Origin: Anaerolineales bacterium
GTDB taxonomy: Bacteria > Chloroflexota > Anaerolineae > Aggregatilineales > UBA2796
DNA: 64,000 nucleotides
NCBI GenBank assembly: GCA_015075625.1
Contig: JABTTZ010000001.1
Span: 1,302,001 to 1,366,000, forward strand
Direction: 5' to 3'
The first letter of the stretch is position 1; every line of letters begins with the position of its first letter. Position numbers and translations under genes: made by a program. The notes below the pieces were generated by a model. It was given only the letters and a program-made list of their open reading frames with translations. It had not been told where the DNA came from and did no database searches. Positions 16,975 through 25,200 of the stretch are shown here, in pieces.

Positions 16975-17619
16975 ATGGCGGTCAAAGATGGGTACGGCAA
17001 AAAACACCCGCTGTTGGTCTACCGAATGGTTTCTAACCGCTACCGTCCGGCAGCGCTATTACTTTTGGTGATGGGCATTATGGCACAACTGCCGCGCTTT
17101 GTCCCCGATGTCTTTGGGCGTGGGGCGTTCATCAGCGGGGATACTGTTTCAACAGTGGGGCTTGTGGCGGTGGTCATTGGCTGTGCGCTGCTTGCCGCCT
17201 CGATCATGGAAAAGCGCCGCGCCTATGTGCAGTGCCAACCGGATTACATTTTGATCAACGCCGCCAATGCCCGTGTTGCCGTTGCCTATGGACGCATCAA
17301 CACGACGAAACCGGTGAAGGTTTCCGAGGTGTTCGCTCCCAAAGAGATCAAAGGGCGGGATCGGACGTTTATCAAACCCCTGTCAGGCGAGCTTGCCTTA
17401 GAGATGATCGTCAGCGAGTTTCCGCTGCCGGAAAAGACGATTTACCGCCGCCTGAATCGGTTTCTGCTCTCCCCCCGTGATCAAGGGTTTGTGTTTATTG
17501 TTCCCCGCCCCCGCGATTTGAATCTTGAGATCAATACGGCGATGGATTCGCTGCGCCAAAGCCAACGTGATGAAGAAACCAGTTACGTGAATCCGTTAGA
17601 TCGCAGCTATAAGCGCTAA
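16975..17619 (+). CDS. Hypothetical two-span membrane protein
   Basis: 214 residues not recognised. After a basic N-terminus come two hydrophobic spans (LLLLVMGIMAQL about 28-42; STVGLVAVVIGCALLAASIM about 59-78). A cytoplasmic part of about 130 residues follows, beginning QCQPDYILINAANARVAVAY, with the beta-rich, pleckstrin-like feel of bacterial PH-type membrane proteins; this fold is a guess. It starts 131 bp from the divergent metalloprotease and precedes the Cys-repeat secreted protein by 25 bp, so the two may be co-transcribed. Start ATG 16975 follows GGGGAGGGGG, an acceptable Shine-Dalgarno. Confidence 0.7.
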   Translation: MAVKDGYGKKHPLLVYRMVSNRYRPAALLLLVMGIMAQLPRFVPDVFGRGAFISGDTVSTVGLVAVVIGCALLAASIMEKRRAYVQCQPDYILINAANARVAVAYGRINTTKPVKVSEVFAPKEIKGRDRTFIKPLSGELALEMIVSEFPLPEKTIYRRLNRFLLSPRDQGFVFIVPRPRDLNLEINTAMDSLRQSQRDEETSYVNPLDRSYKR

Positions 17620-17644
17620 TCTATCGACTGTGAGAGAACCCACT

Positions 17645-18847
17645 ATGCGCACCACACACACGCTTATTCCCCGTGCCTTATTGCTTGTTGGGCTGGTTGT
17701 GATCCTGATCGGGGTGTTTGTGCTGGGCGTCCCCCGTGCTGCCTCACAGGGTATCCCTCAGCGCCTCGGTGAATTTCAGGTGGAGTGGTATTGCAATGCA
17801 CGCGGGTTGGGCGTCACCATCCTGAACAATCAAGCTGATTGGGCATGTACGCACCCCAACGGACAGACGGCATTTCTGCTCACACAGGTCGATTTTGACG
17901 CAATCTGTCAGGCAACCTACCGTGATCCCCGTGCCTATGCCCTGCGCGATCAGGGAAAGCCGCAGCCCGCCTATAACTGGTCGTGCTATGTGAATATCAT
18001 CCCGCCGACGCCAACGCCAACGCCCATCCCAACACGGTTAGGGACGTTTCAGGTGGAATGGTATTGCAACGAACGCGGAAACGGCGTCATGCTGACGAAT
18101 AACAACCGCGACTGGGCGTGTACGAATCCGCAAAATGGGCAAATCACCTTTGTATTGGGGCAGAACGATTTCAACGCCATCTGCCAACGGACATACAGCA
18201 ACCCGCAGGCGTTTGCCCTGAAGGATCAGCAGCAGGCAACAGAGGCGTACAACTGGTCATGCTATATGCCTGCCCCGCCGCCTGTGCCCGGGATTGTTCG
18301 GGTGGGGGAGGCACGCCCCGATGTGTTTTGCACCCCACAGGGTTATTGGACGGGCTTTGTCAACGGGCAAGAGTGGGCGTGCCTGTTCCCGGGTACAACG
18401 AACACCGCCGTTTACATCCGTCAGAATGAATTTACCGCCCTCTGCCGGACACAGTTCAACGATCCGCGTGCCTTCGCCACGCGGGAAGCGTTTGATCGCG
18501 TCTTGGGGGGCTACCGGTGGGGCTGTTATGTGAATAACGCCGGGCTGTTCCCAACGGCAACGCCCTTCTTGCTCCCTTCGCCCACGCCCATCCCCCGCCT
18601 AACGCGCCTCGGTGAATTTCAGGTGGAGTGGTACTGCAACAATCAGGGCTATGGCGTCCGCTTGGCAAATGGGGATCGAGACTGGGTATGCACAAACAAC
18701 CAGACTGGGCAAGTTGCGTTCACCCTCAGCCAGCTTGATTTCAGCCGGATTTGTCAGGTGACCTACAAAGACCCCTATGCACTGGCGATTCAAGATCAGC
18801 AAAAATCGACGGCAGCCTATAACTGGTCGTGCTATACCTACCGTTGA
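17645..18847 (+). CDS. Secreted protein of four tandem Cys-containing repeats with Pro-Thr linkers
   Basis: 400 residues, family not recognised. A signal peptide or anchor (LLLVGLVVILIGVFVLGVPR, then AASQG) is followed by four units of about 85-95 residues, each of the form RLGEFQVEWYCN ... DWACT ... F..ICQ.TY.DP.A.A..D ... AYNWSCY. Each unit has four spaced cysteines, probably two disulfides. Units are joined by linkers such as PPTPTPTPIPT. Repeats 1, 2 and 4 are close; repeat 3 is divergent (VGEARPDVFCTPQGYW). The pattern suggests an extracellular binding module expanded by tandem duplication. I chose ATG 17645 since the signal sequence begins there. Confidence 0.8.
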   Translation: MRTTHTLIPRALLLVGLVVILIGVFVLGVPRAASQGIPQRLGEFQVEWYCNARGLGVTILNNQADWACTHPNGQTAFLLTQVDFDAICQATYRDPRAYALRDQGKPQPAYNWSCYVNIIPPTPTPTPIPTRLGTFQVEWYCNERGNGVMLTNNNRDWACTNPQNGQITFVLGQNDFNAICQRTYSNPQAFALKDQQQATEAYNWSCYMPAPPPVPGIVRVGEARPDVFCTPQGYWTGFVNGQEWACLFPGTTNTAVYIRQNEFTALCRTQFNDPRAFATREAFDRVLGGYRWGCYVNNAGLFPTATPFLLPSPTPIPRLTRLGEFQVEWYCNNQGYGVRLANGDRDWVCTNNQTGQVAFTLSQLDFSRICQVTYKDPYALAIQDQQKSTAAYNWSCYTYR

Positions 18848-18919
18848 TTGTGACGGAGCGCGGACGCGCTGAACCCTATCCCCCCCTACCCCTTTCCGTC
18901 TACGGGGAGAAAGCGGGGG

Positions 18920-18967
18920 CGCGGGGCTAAAGCCCACGCGCTAGGGATGATCACCCCGCTGGGGCTT
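18920..18967 (+). repeat. REP-like palindromic repeat, family B copy 2
   Basis: Unit GCGGGGCTAAAGCCCACGCG followed by CTAGGGATGATCACCCCGCTGG and GGCTT, matching the minus-strand unit at 2881-2926. It is preceded at 18880-18912 by a C/G-rich box (CCTACCCCTTTCCGTCTACG) of a kind also seen at 35780-35868, 42838-42915, 53523-53570 and 53790-53850. It lies in the gap between the Cys-repeat gene and def. Confidence 0.65.
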
Positions 18968-18990
18968 AAATACAAAACACTTTGCCTTCT

Positions 18991-19037
18991 AAGCCTCATA
19001 GGGGTGGCTGCTTTCCGCCCGCTGCTTTAGCGGCGGG
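18991..19037 (+). repeat. REP-like double-hairpin repeat, family A copy 1
   Basis: AAGCCTCATAGGGGTGGCTG followed by CTTTCCGCCCGCTGCTTTAG and CGGCGGG. This unit recurs at 35621, 42781 and 50664 (inverted) and 53870 (direct). It holds CCCGCTGCTTTAGCGGCGGG, a short stem with a TTTA loop, next to a weaker GCC...GGGGTGGC pairing. All copies are intergenic. Confidence 0.75.
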
Positions 19038-19126
19038 CGACCACACGGGGTCGCCTCTACGGAGAGGCGATGCGGGGGGATACTTTCGCTATCTTCCTGA
19101 CGAACGACTCGTTCTCGGACAAGCCC

Positions 19127-19720
19127 TTAAATCTTCGGCTTGCTGGTGTCGATGTTCTGCTCGGCTTGCTTGACCGCCTCTGTATAGGGAACTTGCTGAA
19201 CCTCACCATCTTCGCCGCGCACATAGACATACAAATCATCTAGGGTTTTAAGCCGATCCAAAAACAGGATTCCATCAAGGTGATCCATCTCGTGCTGAAT
19301 GGCGCGGGCATCCCACCCCTCAAAAGGCTGCTCGTGTTGAGCGCCTTCTTCGTCCGTATAGCGAAGGGTCAGGCGCAGGTGACGATCTGTATATCCCACC
19401 AGCCCTGGGATGCTCAGGCAGGCATCGCTGTCGTTCTCCATTTCACTGCTTTTAGCGACAATTTCGGGATTGATGAAAACCGTCGGGGGCATCATTTCTT
19501 CATCCGGTTGGTTGGGATGATAGGTGAGCCGGACGCCGAAAACGCGCTTCAGAACGCCAATTTGTACCGCCGCCAAGCCAACCGCCGGGTTCGCCAAAAT
19601 GGTCGCCTTAATATCAGCGATCAACCCCTTCAATTCGCGATCATTTTTCTTGACAGGCTCAGAGCGTGTGCGGAGCATTTTCTCCGCTTTGCTGAGAGTT
19701 AAAATTTTCCGAACAGGCAC
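19127..19720 (-). CDS. def: Peptide deformylase
   Basis: 197-residue metalloenzyme removing the formyl group from nascent N-terminal Met. All three motifs are in order: motif 1 AVGLAAVQIG (canonical GxGLAAxQ, first Gly replaced by Ala), motif 2 DACLSIPG (canonical EGCLS, here D-A), and motif 3 QHEMDHLDG (HExxH). Metal ligands (the Cys and two His) and the catalytic Glu are kept. A charged tail of about 35 residues follows. Start is GTG 19720, preceded by AAAGGACT. fmt is not adjacent. The motif 2 change is unusual but does not touch the metal ligand. Confidence 0.92.
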   Translation of the reverse strand: MPVRKILTLSKAEKMLRTRSEPVKKNDRELKGLIADIKATILANPAVGLAAVQIGVLKRVFGVRLTYHPNQPDEEMMPPTVFINPEIVAKSSEMENDSDACLSIPGLVGYTDRHLRLTLRYTDEEGAQHEQPFEGWDARAIQHEMDHLDGILFLDRLKTLDDLYVYVRGEDGEVQQVPYTEAVKQAEQNIDTSKPKI

Positions 19721-19780
19721 AGCGATCAGTCCTTTTCCCCAATATCCTCAAATAGCCCCATGAGGTTTATCCCAGTGGGG

Positions 19781-20365
19781 TTAGTGTTTCTCCGTTGGCG
19801 AGGTGTCCGTTGAAGTATCCTCTTTAGGAACACCCGTCCCCGTCAGGCGGTTTTTCAGCCCAATCAGGCTGCGCATCACTTTTTGGCGAAGGTTCAGTTC
19901 GGCAATGTTGTCCAGCGCCACCTCATAGGTTGCCGCCGCCTGCATCAGCTTCCCGCCCTTCATCTGGATTTCAGCAATGGCGAGGAGCGTTTGCCCATAG
20001 CGTTCGGTGTCCTTCAGATCGCGGAAGGTATCCGCTGCCTCGCGGTAGTAGGTGAGCGCTTGCTCACTGTTCCCCTGCGCCAAATAAACGCCGCCGAGAT
20101 TGCCCAACACCTGTGCTTCGCGGCTCTGATCGGCAATCTCTACGAATACCTTTCGCGCCTCGTTCATGGCGTTCACGGCGCTTTCATAATTGCCCAGTGT
20201 GCGGTCAATCAGACCGAGATTCACCTGCATCTCAGCGGCGAGATCGGCTTTTCCTTCCGCTTCATAAGCGCTTTTCGCCTGTTTAAAAAGGTCGGCAGCG
20301 GCTTCATAATCGCGCTGCATGAACATCTCTACGCCTTGTTTTTGCAAATCGGCTGCGCTGGTCAT
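19781..20365 (-). CDS. Tetratricopeptide repeat protein
   Basis: 194 residues of helical hairpins with about four TPR units: DLQKQGVEMFMQRDYEAAAD, EMQVNLGLIDRTLGNYESAV, VLGNLGGVYLAQGNSEQALT and TLLAIAEIQMKGGKLMQAAA. A Thr/Ser-rich tail follows. No signal peptide, so a cytoplasmic scaffold. It stands between def and an XRE-type regulator, all on the minus strand. Partners cannot be inferred. GAGGAAC precedes the ATG at a usable distance. Confidence 0.88.
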   Translation of the reverse strand: MTSAADLQKQGVEMFMQRDYEAAADLFKQAKSAYEAEGKADLAAEMQVNLGLIDRTLGNYESAVNAMNEARKVFVEIADQSREAQVLGNLGGVYLAQGNSEQALTYYREAADTFRDLKDTERYGQTLLAIAEIQMKGGKLMQAAATYEVALDNIAELNLRQKVMRSLIGLKNRLTGTGVPKEDTSTDTSPTEKH

Positions 20366-20440
20366 AGGGTACTGTTGTTCCTCTAAATGATGATTTCGTG
20401 TAGTGAGAGAGACGAGATCGCCGTCCGCTTCGCCTGCCCC

Positions 20441-21193
20441 TTAGAGCGTAATATCGAGAATCGACTCGGCAATTGTCCGCAAGGCGCTGTTATCCAGCTT
20501 GCTCAGCCGAAGGGCGATCTCCAAATAGGGCTGATTCTTCCTTTGCGAAACAAACGTCCGTAGTTCCTCTGGTAAGTCCTGAAAGCGATCATACTGCTCT
20601 TGCATCCGCAGCCACGCCCCAACCCGCCCGCTGCCTTCCAGAAAATCGCTCACGGAGCGTTTAACGCCGTTGGCAAGGCTGGTCAGTTCGGGAAAGGGAA
20701 TTGACGCCGCCCCTGTCTCGTAATAGGCGATATGGTCGGGGCTGACGCCGGAGAGGACGGCGAGTTCGGCGTGGCTCAGCCGTGCCTCTTGCCGTGCCAA
20801 TTGCAGCCGCGCCCCAATGACGCGATCCCGAATGGTGCTGTAATCCTCCATCGGGACGGGGGGTTTTTGTCCGGCGGTGCTGCTGATCTCGTTATTCCAA
20901 AAATGGCTGACCGGAATATCGAATACATAGGCAATCACCTCCAACTGGGGAAGGCTGGGTGACAACTCGCCAAACTCCCACGCGCTGACCGTCCCTTCGG
21001 CAACCTTCAGCGTTTCCGCCATTTCCGCCACCGTTTTCCCCCCTGCTATGCGTGCATCACGCAGCAGCACGCCGAGGATGCGGGCGCGGACGAGGTGCAG
21101 TTCCGCATAGTTGCGGTCTTCCGGCGCAATCAACCCCAGTTTTTCGGCACGTTTTTGCTTCAGTTTGGCGCTGACATCGGAAAAATCGCCCAT
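20441..21193 (-). CDS. Transcriptional regulator with two tandem XRE-type HTH domains
   Basis: 250 residues. The first HTH spans about 38-97 (LGVLLRDARIAGGKTVAEMA, then ETLKVAEGTVSAWEFGEL), the second about 122-187 (GARLQLARQEARLSHAELAV, then LSGVSPDHIAYYETGAASIP). The C-terminal 60 residues are helical (FVSQRKNQPYLEIALRLSKL), possibly for dimerisation. Two XRE domains in one chain could bind a two-part operator. ATG 21193 follows AAAGGGGA. The target is unknown, perhaps its own promoter in the 50-bp gap before the HDAC-like gene or the TPR gene downstream. Confidence 0.85.
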   Translation of the reverse strand: MGDFSDVSAKLKQKRAEKLGLIAPEDRNYAELHLVRARILGVLLRDARIAGGKTVAEMAETLKVAEGTVSAWEFGELSPSLPQLEVIAYVFDIPVSHFWNNEISSTAGQKPPVPMEDYSTIRDRVIGARLQLARQEARLSHAELAVLSGVSPDHIAYYETGAASIPFPELTSLANGVKRSVSDFLEGSGRVGAWLRMQEQYDRFQDLPEELRTFVSQRKNQPYLEIALRLSKLDNSALRTIAESILDITL

Positions 21194-21244
21194 GATTCAC
21201 GATCCCCTTTGACGGTGCGGAAATTGATGGGCATTATACCATCA

Positions 21245-22189
21245 TCAGAGCAAAGTCATGACACTCCGTGCAATGAGTTGATAACTTTCGCGGCTGTAGC
21301 CACCGCCAAGCGTCATCACACAGGGGATGTTCGCTGCCCGCAGCGTTTGGAACACATACTGATCACGGGCGACGACCTCATCATCGTCAAGCCGCATCCG
21401 TCCCAGTAAGTCCCGTTCGTAAACATCCGTCCCGGCAATGTACAGTGCCAAGCCCACATCCCCCGCCGCCGCAATCGCCTTCGGCAGCGCCGCTTTCAAG
21501 GTGCGCAGATAGTCCCGCCCTTCACAGCCGGAGAGCAGCGGAATATCCCAATCAATGCGGGCGCGGGCGCTGCTATCACGCGGGTAAATATCCATATTAT
21601 ACATATCGAAGATGTAGATCGATGGATTGTTGGCAAAAATCCGTTCATGCCCATTTCCCTGATGGGCATCCAGATCGATGATCAAGACTTTTTTCTCCGG
21701 CGGCAAGAGTCCGCTGTGGCGGGCGTGGTGAATGGCGATCCCAATATCCGAGAAAATGGTGAAGCCTTCGCCATTATCACGGTGACAGTGATGGTAGCCG
21801 CCAGAGAGGTTCACCGCGATTCCGGCTTGAAAAGCTAGGTCTGTCGCCAACATCGTCCCCGCCACCCCCCATAACATGGGGCGCAGTACGCGCAAATAGA
21901 GCAGCGGCTGCGGCAGGCGGGCGAGGATAGGCATTTCGACAATGCGGGCGATCTGCCGCGAGGAACGCAGTGAGCGAAGGTAGTCGGCGCTGTGGACGGT
22001 GAGCAAATCGGCGCGATTCGCCGGAGCAAGGGGGCGGCGCGTCCGCCGGAGGAGGGATTCCCCGCAGGCAGCCCGCATCAGCGCATAGGCGCGGCTATAT
22101 TTTCGCGTGTCAAAGGGGTGCATCTTCTCGATGCCATAAAAATGAATGTCGTAAGCGGGGGTGTAAATAATCTGTGGATCGTAAGGCAT
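21245..22189 (-). CDS. Histone deacetylase superfamily protein, class IV (HDAC11)-like
   Basis: 314-residue zinc amidohydrolase. Motifs: NLSGGYHHCHRDNGEGFTIF (paired active-site His), LIIDLDAHQGNGHE (zinc Asp and His), FDMYNMDIYPRD and YIAGTDVYERDLLGRM (zinc Asp). The GGYHH and DxDAHQGNGHE forms match class IV better than class I/II HDACs or acetoin-utilisation proteins. Without histones, bacterial members are thought to act on acetylated polyamines or other small amides, or on acyl-lysine proteins. The active site looks complete. It is a single gene between the XRE regulator and the IPT protein. Confidence 0.88.
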   Translation of the reverse strand: MPYDPQIIYTPAYDIHFYGIEKMHPFDTRKYSRAYALMRAACGESLLRRTRRPLAPANRADLLTVHSADYLRSLRSSRQIARIVEMPILARLPQPLLYLRVLRPMLWGVAGTMLATDLAFQAGIAVNLSGGYHHCHRDNGEGFTIFSDIGIAIHHARHSGLLPPEKKVLIIDLDAHQGNGHERIFANNPSIYIFDMYNMDIYPRDSSARARIDWDIPLLSGCEGRDYLRTLKAALPKAIAAAGDVGLALYIAGTDVYERDLLGRMRLDDDEVVARDQYVFQTLRAANIPCVMTLGGGYSRESYQLIARSVMTLL

Positions 22190-22207
22190 GGTATCAGCTT
22201 ATTAGCT

Positions 22208-22238
22208 AAAAAATGAGGCGCACAGGTGGATGCGCCTC
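22208..22238 (-). terminator. Intrinsic terminator of the FecR/IPT gene
   Basis: On the minus strand GAGGCGCA-(8)-TGCGCCTC, a perfect 8-bp stem, is followed by ATTTTTT. It lies 57-87 bases after the stop of the 22295 gene. A second perfect 8-bp hairpin GGGGCGTA-(8)-TACGCCCC (22255-22278) lies between the two. Confidence 0.75.
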
Positions 22239-22294
22239 GAAAACGAGTTAGACAGGGGCGTACCCACCTTTACGCCCCACCATGAGATTCCCCG

Positions 22295-25200
22295 CTATTC
22301 CCCGTAGATGCTGAAGGACTGCGGGTTGGAGATGCCCTGTCCGGGGGGGAGATTTGGATTCACCACCGTGATCGTCACCGACCCCGGATTGGCGATCCGC
22401 TCTGCCGAGACGCTGGCTTGCAGCGTGGTGCTGTTGATCCACGTCGTCGGCAGCCCTGCCCCATCCCACAGCACGGTGGCGCCGGGGATGAAGTTTGCCC
22501 CGGTAACGGTCATGGTGAAATCACCATCGCCAGCAGTGGCATCACTTGGCGAAAGCCCCGAAAGCGTTGGCGGCGGCGGCGGCACGGGGTTGATGGTGAA
22601 GTTCACCGCATTGGAAAGCCCACCCCCCGGACCCGGATTGAACACCCGCACCGATGCCGCCCCTGCATTGGCGATGTCGGCGGCGGAAATGTATGCCTCC
22701 AACTGCCCGCTGTTGATGAAGGTTGTCCCTCGTCCGCTGCCGTTCCAGTTGACGACAGCCCCCAGAACAAAGTTTGAGCCATTAACAACCAGCGTGAAGC
22801 CCGGATCGCCCGCTGTGGCGCTGCTTGGCGAAATGCCAGAGAGCGCGGGGACAGGGTTCGGCGGCGGGTTGATGGTGAAGGTTGCTCCGCCAGAAATGCC
22901 GCCACCGGGTCCGGGGTTAAAGACGGTCACTGTCGCGCTGCCAGCGGACGCCACATCGCTGGCGGGGATAGACGCCGTAAGCTGCGTCGAACTGTTATAG
23001 GTTGTCCCCCGTGCGCTGCCATTCCAGCGTACCACTGAGCCCGGGATGAAGTTTGAGCCGCTCACCGTCAGGGTGAAGCCGCTTGCTCCGGCGGTGGCGC
23101 TGTTCGGGGAGATGGTCGAAAGGTTCGGCACCGGGTTCGGGGCGGGATCAATCGTGAACAGTGCCGGATTCGATGTGCCGCCGCCCGGTGCGGACGTAAA
23201 GACCGTCACCGTAGCGTTCCCCGCCGCCGCTATATCGGCTGCCGAGATTGAAGCCGTCAACTCTGTGTCACTGACGTAGGTTGTCCCCCGATTCGATCCA
23301 TTCCAACGCACTACCGAGCCGGGGATGAAATCCGTTCCGTAGACGGTCAGCGTGAAGCCGCCCGTCCCGGCTGTGGCATTCGTCGGAGTAATGCTGGAAA
23401 GTGTCGGGACAGGGTTCGGCGGACCATCGATGGTGAAGGTGACGCCGTTCGAGATGCCGCCGCCCGGTGCCGGGTTGAACACGGTCACTGTCGCCGTGCC
23501 TACAGACGCCACATCGCCGCCCAAAATCGTCGCGCTAAGCTGACCGCTGTTGATGAAGGTTGTTGTGCGGTCTGAGCCGTTCCAACGCACCACCGAACCG
23601 GCGACGAAATTCGATCCGTAAACGGTCAGGTCAAAGCCATTTGACCCTGCGTCTGTGTTTGCTGGCGAAAGGCTGGAGATGGATGGCACAGGGTTGCCGG
23701 CTGGCGTATTCGTCAGCGAGAAGAACCCGCTGATTGTGCCTACCGAGGCGATCACACTGTACGATCCCGCCGTCCCATTCGCCGTAAAGAGTGAACTTTG
23801 GGCAATGCCGTTGATGTTCGTCACCACCGTCTGGCTGGCTGTCCCCGTTGTGTTAAAGACGCCGCTTGCCCCGCCCGTAGGCGCAGAAAAGACAACGGCA
23901 ATCCCCGAAAGGGGCGATCCGCTGGCATTTGCCACGCGGACGGTCAACGCGCCGGCAAACGTGCTGTTCACCGTCGTGCTTTGCCCGCTTCCGCCAGTGG
24001 GGGTGACGGACGCGACGGCATTGCTGCTCATGTTCGTCAGGGTGAAGCTCGTCTGAGCGCCGCTAAGTGCATCCTGTGCCGTAGCGGTGAATGTGCCGGG
24101 CGTATCATTAGCGATGAGCAGTGGCGAGGTGGCAACGCCATCCGCCCCGCTGAGGACGGTTGCCGTATTGCCCGCCCCCACCAGACCCATCCCGCCGCCC
24201 CGTGTAAAGACGCCCGTCCCGCCTAAGGGCAGGAAGGCGGTGCTGGCAAAGGTGGCGCTTGCCCCACTGTTTGGCGTGCTAAAGGTGACCGAAACCCCGC
24301 TGACGGGGTTGCCCGCCGCGTTCACCACGCGCACCCGCAAGGGTTGCGTATAGCCCTCGCCAATAACAGCCGTTTGCCCGCTGCCGCTGAGCGCGAGGAC
24401 ACCCTCAACCACCGTCGAATTGGCGGCGAGATCAGGCGTTGGGGCAGGGGTTGCCGTCGCCGGAATCCCCTCAAACTCGATCAGGTTTTTGTCGGCTGCC
24501 TCAATGACGAGGTTGATCAGCGCGTTCAAGCCCGATTCTGTCTGATATTCGGTTGTGGTTGGTTCGGAAACCGGGCGCGAATTTTCGTCCAACTCCACCC
24601 GCGCCTGCTGACCGGGACCAACCACCGTTGTGACGCCGTTCACGGTCACTTTCGCCTCACCCTCAAAGGTGGTGATGCGCATTTCGGACGGCGCGTTATC
24701 TGGTTTTTCCTTGCCATCGGAGTCGGCTAGTTCTCCGAGGGTTTCCGGCTCGCCAGGGGATTCTAAGAGGATCGTGGAGCCAACGCTGAGTTCAACCTCG
24801 TTCACCAGAAGGTTGATCTTCTGCCCGCCCTTGGGGGTTTGGATCAACACGCCGCTGGTGGGGAATTGGTTACACTGCCCGGCACCTTTGGCGTCGCCAA
24901 TACCGGTGCGGAAGTAAAACGCCTGCATCGGCGTGTAGGGGGCTTCGCTGCCAGTGTCTTTGTTCAATTCCACCGAGGCATCGCGCACTTGGGTATCCCC
25001 AAACATGAGGACAGTCACGAACTGTCCGGCGGCGGTGTCGGGGAGATTCGCTCGAATCCGCATGTAGCTAACGCCCCATTCCGCTGTGGTCAGGTCAAGG
25101 GGGTTCATTTTCAGTGTTTTGATCGTCTCAACCTTTACCCGATCTTTCGGTTGGTTAAAGACAAATTGATCGGTAGGAACATCGTCGCGGGCTTCGGCAG

